In this document: one piece after another, positions 8,720 through 16,355 of the stretch
Numbering within the stretch: the stretch's first letter is position 1
Layout: each line of letters begins with the position of its first letter
Origin: Micromonospora sicca
Lineage (GTDB): Bacteria > Actinomycetota > Actinomycetes > Mycobacteriales > Micromonosporaceae
DNA length: 36,515 bases
Direction: 5' to 3'
Assembly (NCBI RefSeq): GCF_003172935.1
Contig: NZ_QGKS01000410.1
Coordinates: forward strand, 1 to 36,515
Made by a program: the position numbers and the translations under genes
The notes under the pieces: model-generated
The model's database searches: none
What the model was told of the DNA's origin: nothing
The model's input: the letters and a program-made list of their open reading frames with translations, nothing else

Positions 8720-10197
8720 ACACCGCGCAGTTCACGCCCGCCGGCACGCTGACCGCGGAGGACCTGGGCCGGATCCACCTGATCGGGGTGGGCGGGGTCG
8801 GCATGAGCGGCCTGGCCCGGCTCTTCCTCACCCGGGGGCTGCCGGTCTCCGGCAGCGAGCTGCGGGAGTGGCCGTCCCTGGCCGGCCTGCGGGCGCTCGG
8901 CGGCACGATCCACATGAGCCACGAGGCGTCCAACCTCGACGGCGTGGACACCGTGGTCTACTCCTCGGCCATCCCGCAGGACCACCTGGAGATGGCCGAG
9001 GCGCGCCGGCGGGGCCTGCGGGTGCTGCACCGCTCCGAGGCCCTGGCGGCGGCGATGACCGGCCGGCGCACGGTGGCGGTGGCCGGCACCCACGGCAAGA
9101 CCACCACCACGTCGATGGTGACCATGGTGCTCCAGCAGGCCGGCGCCGACCCGTCCTTCGTGATCGGCGGGGAGATCTCCGAGGTGGGCTCCGGCGCGCA
9201 CCACGGCACCGGCGAGTACTTCGTGGTCGAGGCGGACGAGAGCGACCGCTCGTTCCTGATCTACCGGCCGTACGTCTCGATCATCACCAACATCGAGGCG
9301 GACCACCTCAACACGTACGGCGACCTGGCGAACCTGGAGGCGACGTTCGCCGAGTTCGCCCGGCTCACCGACCCGGACGGGTTCATCATCACCTGCGCCG
9401 ACGACGCGGGTGGCCGGCGGCTGGCCGCGACGCTGCGGGCGGAGGGGCGCCGGGTCTGGACGTACGGCGAGGCCCCCGACGCCGACCTGCGGCTGAGCGA
9501 GATGGCCTCCTCCGCGCAGGGGGTGCGCTTCCTGGCCGAGATCGAGGGCCGGTCGCTGGGCGAGATCCGGCTGCCCGTCCCGGGCCGGCACATGGGGATG
9601 AACAGCGCCTCTGCGGTGCTCGCGGCGTACCTGCTGGAGCTGCCGATCGAGGCGGCGGAGGCCGCGCTGGGCGCGTTCCCCGGCGTCCGGCGGCGGTTCG
9701 AGCGCAAGGGCGTCGCGGACGGCGTGCTGGTCTACGACGAGTACGCGTACCACCCGACCTCGATGACGCTGGCCCTGCAGACGTTGCGCGAGGTGGCCGG
9801 CGAGGGCCGGTTGATCGTGGTCTTCCAGCCGTACCGGCTGTACCGCACCCGGGACCTGCAGGCCGACATCGCCGGGGCGCTCGGCATCGCCGACGAGCTG
9901 GTGCTGCTGGAGGTCTTCGGCCCCGGTGAGCTGCGGCAGCCCGGCGAGGGCTCGGCCGCGCTGGTCGAGGCGGTGCCGCTGCCGGCCGACCGGAAGGTCT
10001 TCGTGGACTCCTGGGACGAGGCGCCGGCCGAGGTGGCCCGGCGGGCCCGGCCGGGCGACGTCGTGGTGACCATGGGCGCGCCGCCCATCTCGCTGATGGG
10101 CGACCAGCTGCTCGACGCGCTGCTGGCCCGGACCGGCGGTGCGACGGCCGTGGGCGCCGCCGTCGACACGGACGGCGCGGCCGCCGCGGCCGGATGA
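8716..10197 (+). CDS. murC: UDP-N-acetylmuramate--amino acid ligase (first stem-peptide residue)
   Basis: Cytoplasmic Mur ligase that adds the first amino acid to UDP-MurNAc, L-Ala in most bacteria. If the organism is Micromonospora this residue may be Gly, a known feature of walls in that group; the sequence alone does not show it. 493 residues. N-terminal UDP-binding Rossmann loop GVGGVGMSGLARLF, ATP loop AGTHGKTTTT near 119, central VEADESDRS near 175, and YDEYAYHPT near 340. GGAAGG lies 8 nt upstream of ATG 8716. The C-terminal tail is Ala-rich. It overlaps ftsQ by ATGA at 10194. Confidence 0.95.
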   Translation: MNTAQFTPAGTLTAEDLGRIHLIGVGGVGMSGLARLFLTRGLPVSGSELREWPSLAGLRALGGTIHMSHEASNLDGVDTVVYSSAIPQDHLEMAEARRRGLRVLHRSEALAAAMTGRRTVAVAGTHGKTTTTSMVTMVLQQAGADPSFVIGGEISEVGSGAHHGTGEYFVVEADESDRSFLIYRPYVSIITNIEADHLNTYGDLANLEATFAEFARLTDPDGFIITCADDAGGRRLAATLRAEGRRVWTYGEAPDADLRLSEMASSAQGVRFLAEIEGRSLGEIRLPVPGRHMGMNSASAVLAAYLLELPIEAAEAALGAFPGVRRRFERKGVADGVLVYDEYAYHPTSMTLALQTLREVAGEGRLIVVFQPYRLYRTRDLQADIAGALGIADELVLLEVFGPGELRQPGEGSAALVEAVPLPADRKVFVDSWDEAPAEVARRARPGDVVVTMGAPPISLMGDQLLDALLARTGGATAVGAAVDTDGAAAAAG

Positions 10198-11012
10198 GTC
10201 CCGGACCGGCCCGGGGCCGGACGCCCGGCCCGGACGGCGGCGCCGGCCGGCGCGGACCGGTGCGGCGCTGGCAGTTGGTCCGTGCCGGCAGCGACGCGGT
10301 CCCGCCGTCCACCCGGCGGTTCATGGCCCGGGCCCGGCAGCGCCGGATGCGGGCCGCCCTGCCCTGGGCGGTGGCGGCCGGGGTGTTCGCCCTGGCCGGG
10401 CTGGTCGCCTGGACCGTGCTGGGCACCGGCCTGTTCGGCGTCCGCGAGGTCCGGGTGGTCGGCGCGAAGCTGGTCACCCCGGTCGAGGTGCGGGACGCGG
10501 CGGCGGTCCCGGACAACCAGCCCCTGGCCAAGGTGGACCTGGCGGCGACCGCCCGGCGGGTCGGCGCCCTGGCGCCGGTGGAGCGCGTGTCGGTCTCCCG
10601 CGACTGGCCGGGCACGCTGGTGATCCGGGTGGTGGAGCGGACGGCCGTGGCGGCGGTGCCCCAGGGGGAGCTGTTCGCCGTGGTCGACCGCGCCGGCGTG
10701 GTCTTCCGGAGCGTGCCCCGGGCCCCGGACGGGCTGCCGCTGGTCCGGGTCGGCTGGCCGGGGCCCGACGACCCGGGCACCCGGGCGGGGCTGACGGTGC
10801 TCGCCGCGCTGAGCCCGCAGCTGCGCGCCGAGCTGGTCTCGGTGGACGTGGCCGGGCTGGCCCGGATCACGCTGCGGCTGCGGCACGACCGGACGGTGGT
10901 CTGGGGGGACGCCACCCGGGGCGCGGACAAGTCGCGGGTGGCGACGGCGCTGCTCGGTCGCAAGGCCGACACGATCGACGTGAGCGCGCCGGACGTGGTC
11001 ACCTTCCAGTGA
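10194..11012 (+). CDS. ftsQ: Cell-division protein FtsQ/DivIB
   Basis: Bitopic divisome protein linking early and late division proteins. 272 residues: about 60 cytoplasmic residues rich in Arg/Pro/Gly, one membrane segment at about 63-83, then an extracytoplasmic POTRA domain beginning with the typical FGVREVRVVGAK stretch, and a beta domain. Coupled to murC by a four-base overlap. Followed by a 261-nt spacer with a hairpin and the ftsZ promoter. Confidence 0.92.
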   Translation: MSPGPARGRTPGPDGGAGRRGPVRRWQLVRAGSDAVPPSTRRFMARARQRRMRAALPWAVAAGVFALAGLVAWTVLGTGLFGVREVRVVGAKLVTPVEVRDAAAVPDNQPLAKVDLAATARRVGALAPVERVSVSRDWPGTLVIRVVERTAVAAVPQGELFAVVDRAGVVFRSVPRAPDGLPLVRVGWPGPDDPGTRAGLTVLAALSPQLRAELVSVDVAGLARITLRLRHDRTVVWGDATRGADKSRVATALLGRKADTIDVSAPDVVTFQ

Positions 11013-11042
11013 TCCGCCGGTCGGTGCGGGGTGCGGCGGGGG

Positions 11043-11063
11043 GCGGGACGTGACTCGTCCCGC
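11043..11063 (+). terminator. Hairpin after ftsQ, possible terminator without T tract
   Basis: Perfect 8-bp stem (11043-11050 with 11056-11063) and a 5-nt loop, 30 nt after the ftsQ stop. No T run follows, so it may only attenuate transcription into ftsZ. Confidence 0.4.
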
Positions 11064-11140
11064 TATGGGCGGCGACACGCCGGGCGGGTCCTTGGCTCTC
11101 GGCGTGGAGGCGCTTACGTTGCCCCGAAGAGGATCAGTGG

Positions 11141-11169
11141 TTGACATAACTGTAAGCCTCTAGTAGAGG
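11141..11169 (+). promoter_or_regulatory. ftsZ promoter with a palindrome over the -10 box
   Basis: TTGACA (11141-11146), 17-nt spacer, TAGAGG (11164-11169): the best consensus-like promoter in the window. It implies an untranslated leader of about 95 nt before ATG 11274. The -10 forms the right arm of CCTCTA-G-TAGAGG (11157-11169), a perfect 6-bp inverted repeat that could be an operator. Confidence 0.75.
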
Positions 11170-11273
11170 GTGAGGGTTTCGCCTCGCCGCCTCGCTGGGA
11201 ACTGCGTCGACCGCTGGTCTGGCCAAGCCGTGTGGGGTCGGCCCATGCCAATCTCGAAGGGAAAGGACCGGAG

Positions 11274-12389
11274 ATGACACCTCCGCACAACTACCTGGCG
11301 GTCATCAAGGTCGTCGGCATCGGGGGCGGCGGCGTCAACGCCGTCAACCGGATGATCGAGGTTGGGCTCAAGGGCGTCGAGTTCATCGCGATCAACACCG
11401 ACGCGCAGGCGCTCCTGATGAGCGACGCCGACGTCAAGCTCGACGTGGGCCGGGAGCTGACCCGGGGGCTCGGCGCCGGGGCCAACCCGGACGTCGGCAA
11501 GAACGCCGCCGAGGACCACCGCGACGAGATCGAGGAGGTGCTCAAGGGCGCCGACATGGTCTTCGTGACCTGCGGCGAGGGCGGCGGCACCGGCACCGGC
11601 GGCGCCCCGGTGGTGGCGAACATCGCCCGCAAGCTCGGCGCGCTGACCATCGGCGTGGTGACCCGGCCGTTCTCCTTCGAGGGCAAGCGCCGCCAGGTGC
11701 AGGCCGAGTCCGGCATCGACGAGCTGCGCAACCAGTGCGACACACTGATCGTCATCCCGAACGACCGGCTGCTCGCGCTCGGCGACCGCAACATCTCCAT
11801 GATGGACGCCTTCCGGACCGCCGACCAGGTGCTGCTCTCCGGTGTGCAGGGCATCACCGACCTGATCACCACGCCCGGTCTGATCAACCTGGACTTCGCC
11901 GACGTCAAGAGCGTGATGAGCGGTGCCGGCAGCGCGCTGATGGGCATCGGCAGCGCCCGGGGCGAGAACCGCGCGGTCGAGGCGGCCGAGGCGGCCATCT
12001 CCAGCCCGTTGCTGGAGCAGAGCATGGACGGCGCGCGGGGCGTGCTGCTCTCCATCGCCGGCGGCTCCGACCTGGGCCTGTTCGAGATCAACGACGCGGC
12101 CCAGCTGGTCACCGACGCGGCGCACCCGGAGGCCAACATCATCTTCGGCGCGGTCATCGACGACGCGCTCGGCGACGAGGTCCGGGTCACCGTGATCGCG
12201 GCCGGCTTCGACGGGGGCACGCCCTCGTACAAGGCGGCCGAGCCGGTCCGCAAGCCGAACCAGAATCAGCCGGCCCAGCCCGGCACGCCGGTCGCGCCGC
12301 CGGCCACCATGCCGGCGCCGCAGCAGTCGCCGCGCCGGGTGCTCTTCGACGACGTGGACGTGCCGGACTTCCTGAAGAACGGCTCCTGA
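11274..12389 (+). CDS. ftsZ: Cell-division GTPase FtsZ
   Basis: Tubulin-like GTPase that forms the Z-ring. 371 residues. N-terminal GIGGGGVNAVNRM, tubulin signature GGGTGTGGAPVVA near residue 105, T7-loop region NLDFADVKSVM near 205, and a Pro/Gln-rich linker leading to the C-terminal peptide DVDVPDFLKNGS, which binds partners such as SepF. An in-frame start at 11232 exists, but ATG 11274 gives the normal N-terminus and has a purine-rich stretch (GGGAAAGGA) upstream. It has its own promoter. The next gene begins 9 nt downstream. Confidence 0.97.
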   Translation: MTPPHNYLAVIKVVGIGGGGVNAVNRMIEVGLKGVEFIAINTDAQALLMSDADVKLDVGRELTRGLGAGANPDVGKNAAEDHRDEIEEVLKGADMVFVTCGEGGGTGTGGAPVVANIARKLGALTIGVVTRPFSFEGKRRQVQAESGIDELRNQCDTLIVIPNDRLLALGDRNISMMDAFRTADQVLLSGVQGITDLITTPGLINLDFADVKSVMSGAGSALMGIGSARGENRAVEAAEAAISSPLLEQSMDGARGVLLSIAGGSDLGLFEINDAAQLVTDAAHPEANIIFGAVIDDALGDEVRVTVIAAGFDGGTPSYKAAEPVRKPNQNQPAQPGTPVAPPATMPAPQQSPRRVLFDDVDVPDFLKNGS

Positions 12390-12398
12390 GCCGCGCCG

Positions 12399-13151
12399 AT
12401 GACGGAGACACCAGCCACGGTACGACCGGACCGGCGTGCCGAACTCGCGGCCGGGCTCGCCCGGGTGCGGGCCCGGATCGCCGACGCCTGTGCCGCCGCC
12501 GGCCGGGACCGTGCCGAGGTCACCCTGATCGCGGTGACCAAGACCTACCCGGCCGGCGACGTGCTGGCCCTGGCCGCGCTGGGCGTCGCCGACGTGGGGG
12601 AGAACCGCGACCAGGAGGCGGCCGCCAAGGCCGCCGAGGTGGCGGCGGCCGGGGTGCGACCGCGTTGGCACTTCATCGGCCAGTTGCAGCGCAACAAGTG
12701 CCGCTCGGTGGTCCGGTACGCCGACGTCGTGCAGTCGGTCGACAGCGTGCGGCTGGCCGGGGCGCTGGACGCCGCGGCGGCGGCGACTCCGGACCGGGAG
12801 CGGCCGCTGGACGTGCTGGTGCAGGTCAGCATCGACGGGGACCCGGCCCGGGGCGGAGCGCTGCCGGACTCGGTCGACCCGGACCGCGGTCTCGGCCCGG
12901 TGGCGGAGGCGGTGGCCGGCGCGGGTGCGCTGCGGCTGGGCGGGCTGATGGCGGTGGCGCCGCTGGGCTGGGAACCGGAGCGGGCCTTCGCCCGGCTGGG
13001 AGAGGTGGCGGAATGGTTCCGCCGGCGGCATCCGGCGGCGACCATGCTGTCCGCCGGAATGAGCGGGGATCTGGAAACTGCGATCGGATACGGCGCGACA
13101 CATGTCCGCGTCGGCAGCGCGTTGCTCGGAATGCGCCCCACGCTGCGGTAG
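12399..13151 (+). CDS. PLP-homeostasis protein, YggS/PLPBP family (YlmE position)
   Basis: Pyridoxal-phosphate-binding TIM-barrel protein thought to buffer PLP; no enzymatic activity is established for the family. 250 residues. The PLP Lys lies in IAVTKTYP (Lys48), followed by GENRDQE and the family hallmark WHFIGQLQRNK. It sits directly after ftsZ, where many actinobacteria have a YlmD/YfiH-type gene first; that gene is absent here. Confidence 0.92.
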   Translation: MTETPATVRPDRRAELAAGLARVRARIADACAAAGRDRAEVTLIAVTKTYPAGDVLALAALGVADVGENRDQEAAAKAAEVAAAGVRPRWHFIGQLQRNKCRSVVRYADVVQSVDSVRLAGALDAAAAATPDRERPLDVLVQVSIDGDPARGGALPDSVDPDRGLGPVAEAVAGAGALRLGGLMAVAPLGWEPERAFARLGEVAEWFRRRHPAATMLSAGMSGDLETAIGYGATHVRVGSALLGMRPTLR

Positions 13152-13301
13152 CCTGACCGCGAAAGAAGCAAATTACATCAGTGTTGTTCAGGAACGGCAT
13201 CCCGTTGTGGGGGGCCATGGCGGGCGGACCGCGAATCGCACGCCAGGGGGATTGCTGATCCGGTCCGGTGGGCATCGTTGTCCACACGTGATCAAGCGAC
13301 A

Positions 13302-13321
13302 CGGCACGGGGGTGCGTGCCG
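13302..13321 (+). other. Hairpin upstream of the sepF ribosome-binding site
   Basis: Perfect 7-bp inverted repeat CGGCACG/CGTGCCG with a 6-nt loop, ending 10 nt before GGAAGGG. Within the 193-nt yggS-sepF spacer, whose first 40 nt are relatively A/T-rich. It could act on sepF translation or be incidental. Confidence 0.3.
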
Positions 13322-13344
13322 CACGGCGGACGGAAGGGCGCGGG

Positions 13345-14037
13345 ATGGGTGCACTGCGCAAGGCGGGGGTCTGGCTCGGTCTGGTCGAGGAGGACGACGA
13401 GCGGGCTTACGAGGACGGTGGCTACGACAAGGGTGGCTACCGTGACTCGCGCTACCGGTCGAGTCGTTACTCCGAGGAGTTCGCCGACGAGGAGGACGAC
13501 GAGTCGGAGGAGCCGCCGGCCCGGTCCCGGGTCGGTGACCGGGGCCGGCTGACCGAGCGCGCCTCGAGCCGGGCGGCGGAGGCCGACCGCGCCGACGGCG
13601 AGCGGCCGGAGCGGGTCGAGCGGTCGAGCGTCCGGTCGATCACCCGGTCGGGGGCCGGGGAGACCTCGGGGGCGCTGACCTACCACACCAGGGACAACCT
13701 CGCCCTGGCGCCGCAGGTCCAGCCCCGCGAGCGGGCCGTGGTGGCGGAGGAGGAGCAGCGCTACCAGATCACCACGCTGCACCCCACCACCTACCGCGAG
13801 GCGCGCACCATCGGCGAGCACTTCCGCGACGGGGTGCCGGTGATCATCAACCTCACCGAGATGGACGAGGCGGATGCCCGCCGGCTGGTGGACTTCGCCG
13901 CCGGGCTGGCGTTCGGACTGCGCGGTACGATCGAGCGCGTGACCAACCGGGTGTTCCTGCTCTCACCGGCCAATGTCCAGGTCACCGCGGAGGACAAGGC
14001 CAAGATCGCTGAGGGCGGCTTTTTCAGCCTGAGCTAG
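13345..14037 (+). CDS. sepF: Z-ring membrane anchor SepF
   Basis: Binds the FtsZ C-terminus and tethers the Z-ring to the membrane. 230 residues. An amphipathic N-terminal helix (MGALRKAGVWLGLVEED), a long acidic/Arg linker rich in Tyr and Ser, then the C-terminal SepF domain from about residue 130 (ITTLHPTTYREARTIGEHFR, later VIINLTEMDEADARRLVDFA). The frame is open far upstream, but ATG 13345 fits the family N-terminus and has GGAAGGG 6 nt before it. Confidence 0.94.
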   Translation: MGALRKAGVWLGLVEEDDERAYEDGGYDKGGYRDSRYRSSRYSEEFADEEDDESEEPPARSRVGDRGRLTERASSRAAEADRADGERPERVERSSVRSITRSGAGETSGALTYHTRDNLALAPQVQPRERAVVAEEEQRYQITTLHPTTYREARTIGEHFRDGVPVIINLTEMDEADARRLVDFAAGLAFGLRGTIERVTNRVFLLSPANVQVTAEDKAKIAEGGFFSLS

Positions 14038-14065
14038 CCCGCCCGACCGAGGGACGTCGCCTGCC

Positions 14066-14371
14066 GTGTTGTCGATCCTGTTCCAGGTGCTGTATCTGCT
14101 CGCCTATCTCTTCCTGCTTGTGCTTTTAGCCCGATTTGTCCTTGGAGCCGTTCTGGCGTACGGTCGCCGCTGGCAACCAGGACGGGGAGCATCGGCGGGA
14201 CTGGAATCGGTGTGGAGCGTCACTGATCCGCCTCTGCGGACGTTGAGGCGTGTGATCCCACCACTGCGAATTGGTACCGTGAGCATCGACCTGGCCTCCC
14301 TTGTGCTCCTGGTTATCCTGTTCGTGCTGATGGAGTTCGTGTTAGATCCGCTGATCAGGAACTTCTCCTGA
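14066..14371 (+). CDS. YggT/YlmG family membrane protein
   Basis: 101 residues, two hydrophobic segments (about 3-30 and 72-92) around a loop with the family stretch TDPPLRTLRRVIPP. Always near sepF and divIVA in this kind of cluster; related proteins are linked to cell division, with an unclear role. GTG start with GAGGGA upstream. It differs from its neighbours: visibly lower GC and two TTA leucine codons (14126-14128 and 14342-14344), very rare here. That could mean bldA-type tRNA control or different ancestry. Confidence 0.9.
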   Translation: MLSILFQVLYLLAYLFLLVLLARFVLGAVLAYGRRWQPGRGASAGLESVWSVTDPPLRTLRRVIPPLRIGTVSIDLASLVLLVILFVLMEFVLDPLIRNFS

Positions 14372-14414
14372 CCAGCGCGCGCTTTCGCGGCCGCAACTGA
14401 CCCGAGGAGTTTCG

Positions 14415-15218
14415 ATGCCGCTGACCCCGGCCGACGTCCACAACGTCGCCTTCAAAAAGCCGCCGATCGGCAAGCGGGGCTATGACGAGGAGGAGGTCGA
14501 CGCCTTCCTGGATGAGGTCGAGCGCGAGCTCGCCCGTCTGATCGAGGAGAACAACGAGCTGCGCGCCCAGGTGGAGCGCGGCGGTCGCGGCCCCGCCCCC
14601 GCCGGCCCCGGCGGCGACGCCCGTCTCGCGGCCGAGCTCAACGACGTCAAGGCCCAGCTGGACCGGGTGCAGCGCGACAAGGCGGCCGCCGAGCAGGCGG
14701 CCCGGGCGATGCAGGCCGAGCTGGAGCAGGTCCGCGCCCAGGGCGGCCCGGCCGCCGGCGCTGACGGCGAGCAGCAGGCGCTGCGGGTGCTGATGATGGC
14801 CCAGCGGACCGCCGACGACCACGTGTCGGACGCCCGCCGCGAGGCCGACCAGCTGCTCTCCGAGGCCCGCTCCAAGGCCGAGGAGGTCACCCGCGAGGCG
14901 CGCGCCAAGGCCGACGCGCTGGAGCGGGACGCCCGCCAGCGGCACCAGGAGGCCATGGGCGGCCTGGACGCCAAGCGCACCGCGCTGCAGAAGCACATCG
15001 AGGAGCTCAAGCAGTTCGAGCGGGAGTACCGCACCCGGCTCAAGGCGTACCTGGAGAGCCAGCTGCGGGACCTCGACGGCCGGGCCCAGGGCCTGGAGGC
15101 CGAGGTCAACCGCGCCGACGGCAATCGCTCCGGTGGCGGCAGCAACGGCCTCGCCGCCGCCGGCCTCGCCGGCTCGTACGGTGGCGGCCGCTCGGGCTCG
15201 CTCGAGTCCGGTCGCTGA
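14415..15218 (+). CDS. divIVA: DivIVA/Wag31 polar growth scaffold
   Basis: Coiled-coil protein that gathers at curved membrane and directs polar wall growth in actinobacteria. 267 residues. The N-terminal DivIVA domain is clear (PLTPADVHNVAFKKPPIGKR, then YDEEEVDAFLDEVE) with a first coiled coil to about 55. A Gly/Pro/Ala-rich linker and a long coiled coil at about 70-235 follow, then a Gly/Ser tail. GAGGAG lies 6 nt before ATG 14415. A strong hairpin follows the stop, marking the end of the dcw block. Confidence 0.95.
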   Translation: MPLTPADVHNVAFKKPPIGKRGYDEEEVDAFLDEVERELARLIEENNELRAQVERGGRGPAPAGPGGDARLAAELNDVKAQLDRVQRDKAAAEQAARAMQAELEQVRAQGGPAAGADGEQQALRVLMMAQRTADDHVSDARREADQLLSEARSKAEEVTREARAKADALERDARQRHQEAMGGLDAKRTALQKHIEELKQFEREYRTRLKAYLESQLRDLDGRAQGLEAEVNRADGNRSGGGSNGLAAAGLAGSYGGGRSGSLESGR

Positions 15219-15225
15219 TCCCGGC

Positions 15226-15256
15226 GTCGGCGGCCGTCCCCGCGACGGCCGCCGAC
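15226..15256 (+). terminator. Strong hairpin terminator after divIVA
   Basis: Perfect 13-bp stem (15226-15238 with 15244-15256) and a 5-nt loop, starting 7 nt after the divIVA stop. No T tract, as is common for actinobacterial terminators. Confidence 0.7.
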
Positions 15257-15292
15257 CGCTCGCAGACCGACCCGATGCGGCGGGGGTGAGCC

Positions 15293-16021
15293 GTGATAGT
15301 CGCCAGCGTCCTGCTCATCCTCGTCGCCGCCGTGCTCCTGGTGGCCGGGTTGGCCGGCGGGTCCAGTGCGCTGCTGATCACCTCCATCGCGGCCAGCCTG
15401 CTGGCCGCCGTCGCCCTCGTCGTGGGTGCCCGCCAGGCAGCCGCCACCCGGGCGACGACGGACCGGGGCACCGGGCCGCGCAACCGCACCCGGACCGGTC
15501 CGGTCGGCACGCCGACCGGGTACGGCCCCCCGCCCGGGGAGCCGGGGATCCCGGTCCAGCACGTTCCTTCGACGGTCGGCTCCGACGGACCCGGGTGGCG
15601 GCAACCGCCCGAGCCGCCGGCGGCCGACCCGTTCGCCCCGCCGACCCAACGGGGTCCGCGCGCCGACGACGTGCCGCCGGGTTTCGACGACGCCCGGGTG
15701 GGCTTCGTCGACGTGCCGTCGCGCGTCGACGGTCCCTTCCTCGACTCGCCGGCGCCCACCTCGCCGGCCGGCGAGGGGCCGCTCCCGGACGAGCCGCCGG
15801 TCCAGCAGGTGTCGCCGGACGAGGCCGCGCGGGTCGCCCGGCTGGACGCGGAGGTACGCGTGGTGGACGGCCGGCCGCGCTACCACCTGGCCGACTGCCC
15901 GCACCTCGTCGGCCGCGACGACGAGCCGCTGCCCGTCTCCGAGGCGGTCGAACTGGGCTTCACGCCGTGCGCGTACTGCTCGCCGGACCTCGCCCTGCTC
16001 GACGACGCGCGTCCGGCCTGA
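15293..16021 (+). CDS. Membrane protein with C-terminal Cys/His putative metal site
   Basis: Family not recognised. 242 residues. Two hydrophobic helices at about 1-22 and 25-45, a long Pro/Arg/Asp-rich probably disordered region at about 50-185, then a compact C-terminal module (about 190-235). That module has Cys202, His204, Cys226 and Cys229 in the order C-x-H ... C-x2-C, with a further His at 198, suggesting a small zinc site. GTG start preceded by GGGGGTGAG. The DUF167 gene begins 6 nt after the stop, so the two are probably cotranscribed. Confidence 0.75.
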   Translation: MIVASVLLILVAAVLLVAGLAGGSSALLITSIAASLLAAVALVVGARQAAATRATTDRGTGPRNRTRTGPVGTPTGYGPPPGEPGIPVQHVPSTVGSDGPGWRQPPEPPAADPFAPPTQRGPRADDVPPGFDDARVGFVDVPSRVDGPFLDSPAPTSPAGEGPLPDEPPVQQVSPDEAARVARLDAEVRVVDGRPRYHLADCPHLVGRDDEPLPVSEAVELGFTPCAYCSPDLALLDDARPA

Positions 16022-16027
16022 ACGCGG

Positions 16028-16333
16028 ATGGCCGTGGACGAGACGCTCACCGTCGCCGTACGGGTGAAGCCTGGCGCCTCGCGGGCCCGGGTCGGCGGCC
16101 GCTTCGACGGACCGCACGGGCCGGCCCTGGTGATCGCCGTGAACGCCCCGGCGGTCGACGGCCGGGCCACCGAGGCGGCCCGCCGCGCCCTCGCCGACGC
16201 GCTGGGCGTCCGGGCCGCGGCGGTCTCGCTGCGCACCGGCGCGGCCAGCCGCGACAAGCTCTTCCTGATCGAGCGCCCGCCGTCGGAGCTGACCGGGGTG
16301 TTGCGCCGGCTGCGCGACGGATCGGCCGAGTGA
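16028..16333 (+). CDS. DUF167/YggU family protein
   Basis: 101 residues, the usual length. Recognised by VRVKPGASR near the N-terminus, the central VNAPAVDGRATEAARRALADALGV, and a Lys-containing segment at GAASRDKLFLIE. Function unknown in the family, which often sits near division and yggT genes. Packed tightly between its neighbours. Confidence 0.88.
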   Translation: MAVDETLTVAVRVKPGASRARVGGRFDGPHGPALVIAVNAPAVDGRATEAARRALADALGVRAAAVSLRTGAASRDKLFLIERPPSELTGVLRRLRDGSAE

Positions 16334-16355
16334 GGGCCGCCCGGGCCGGCCGCGG

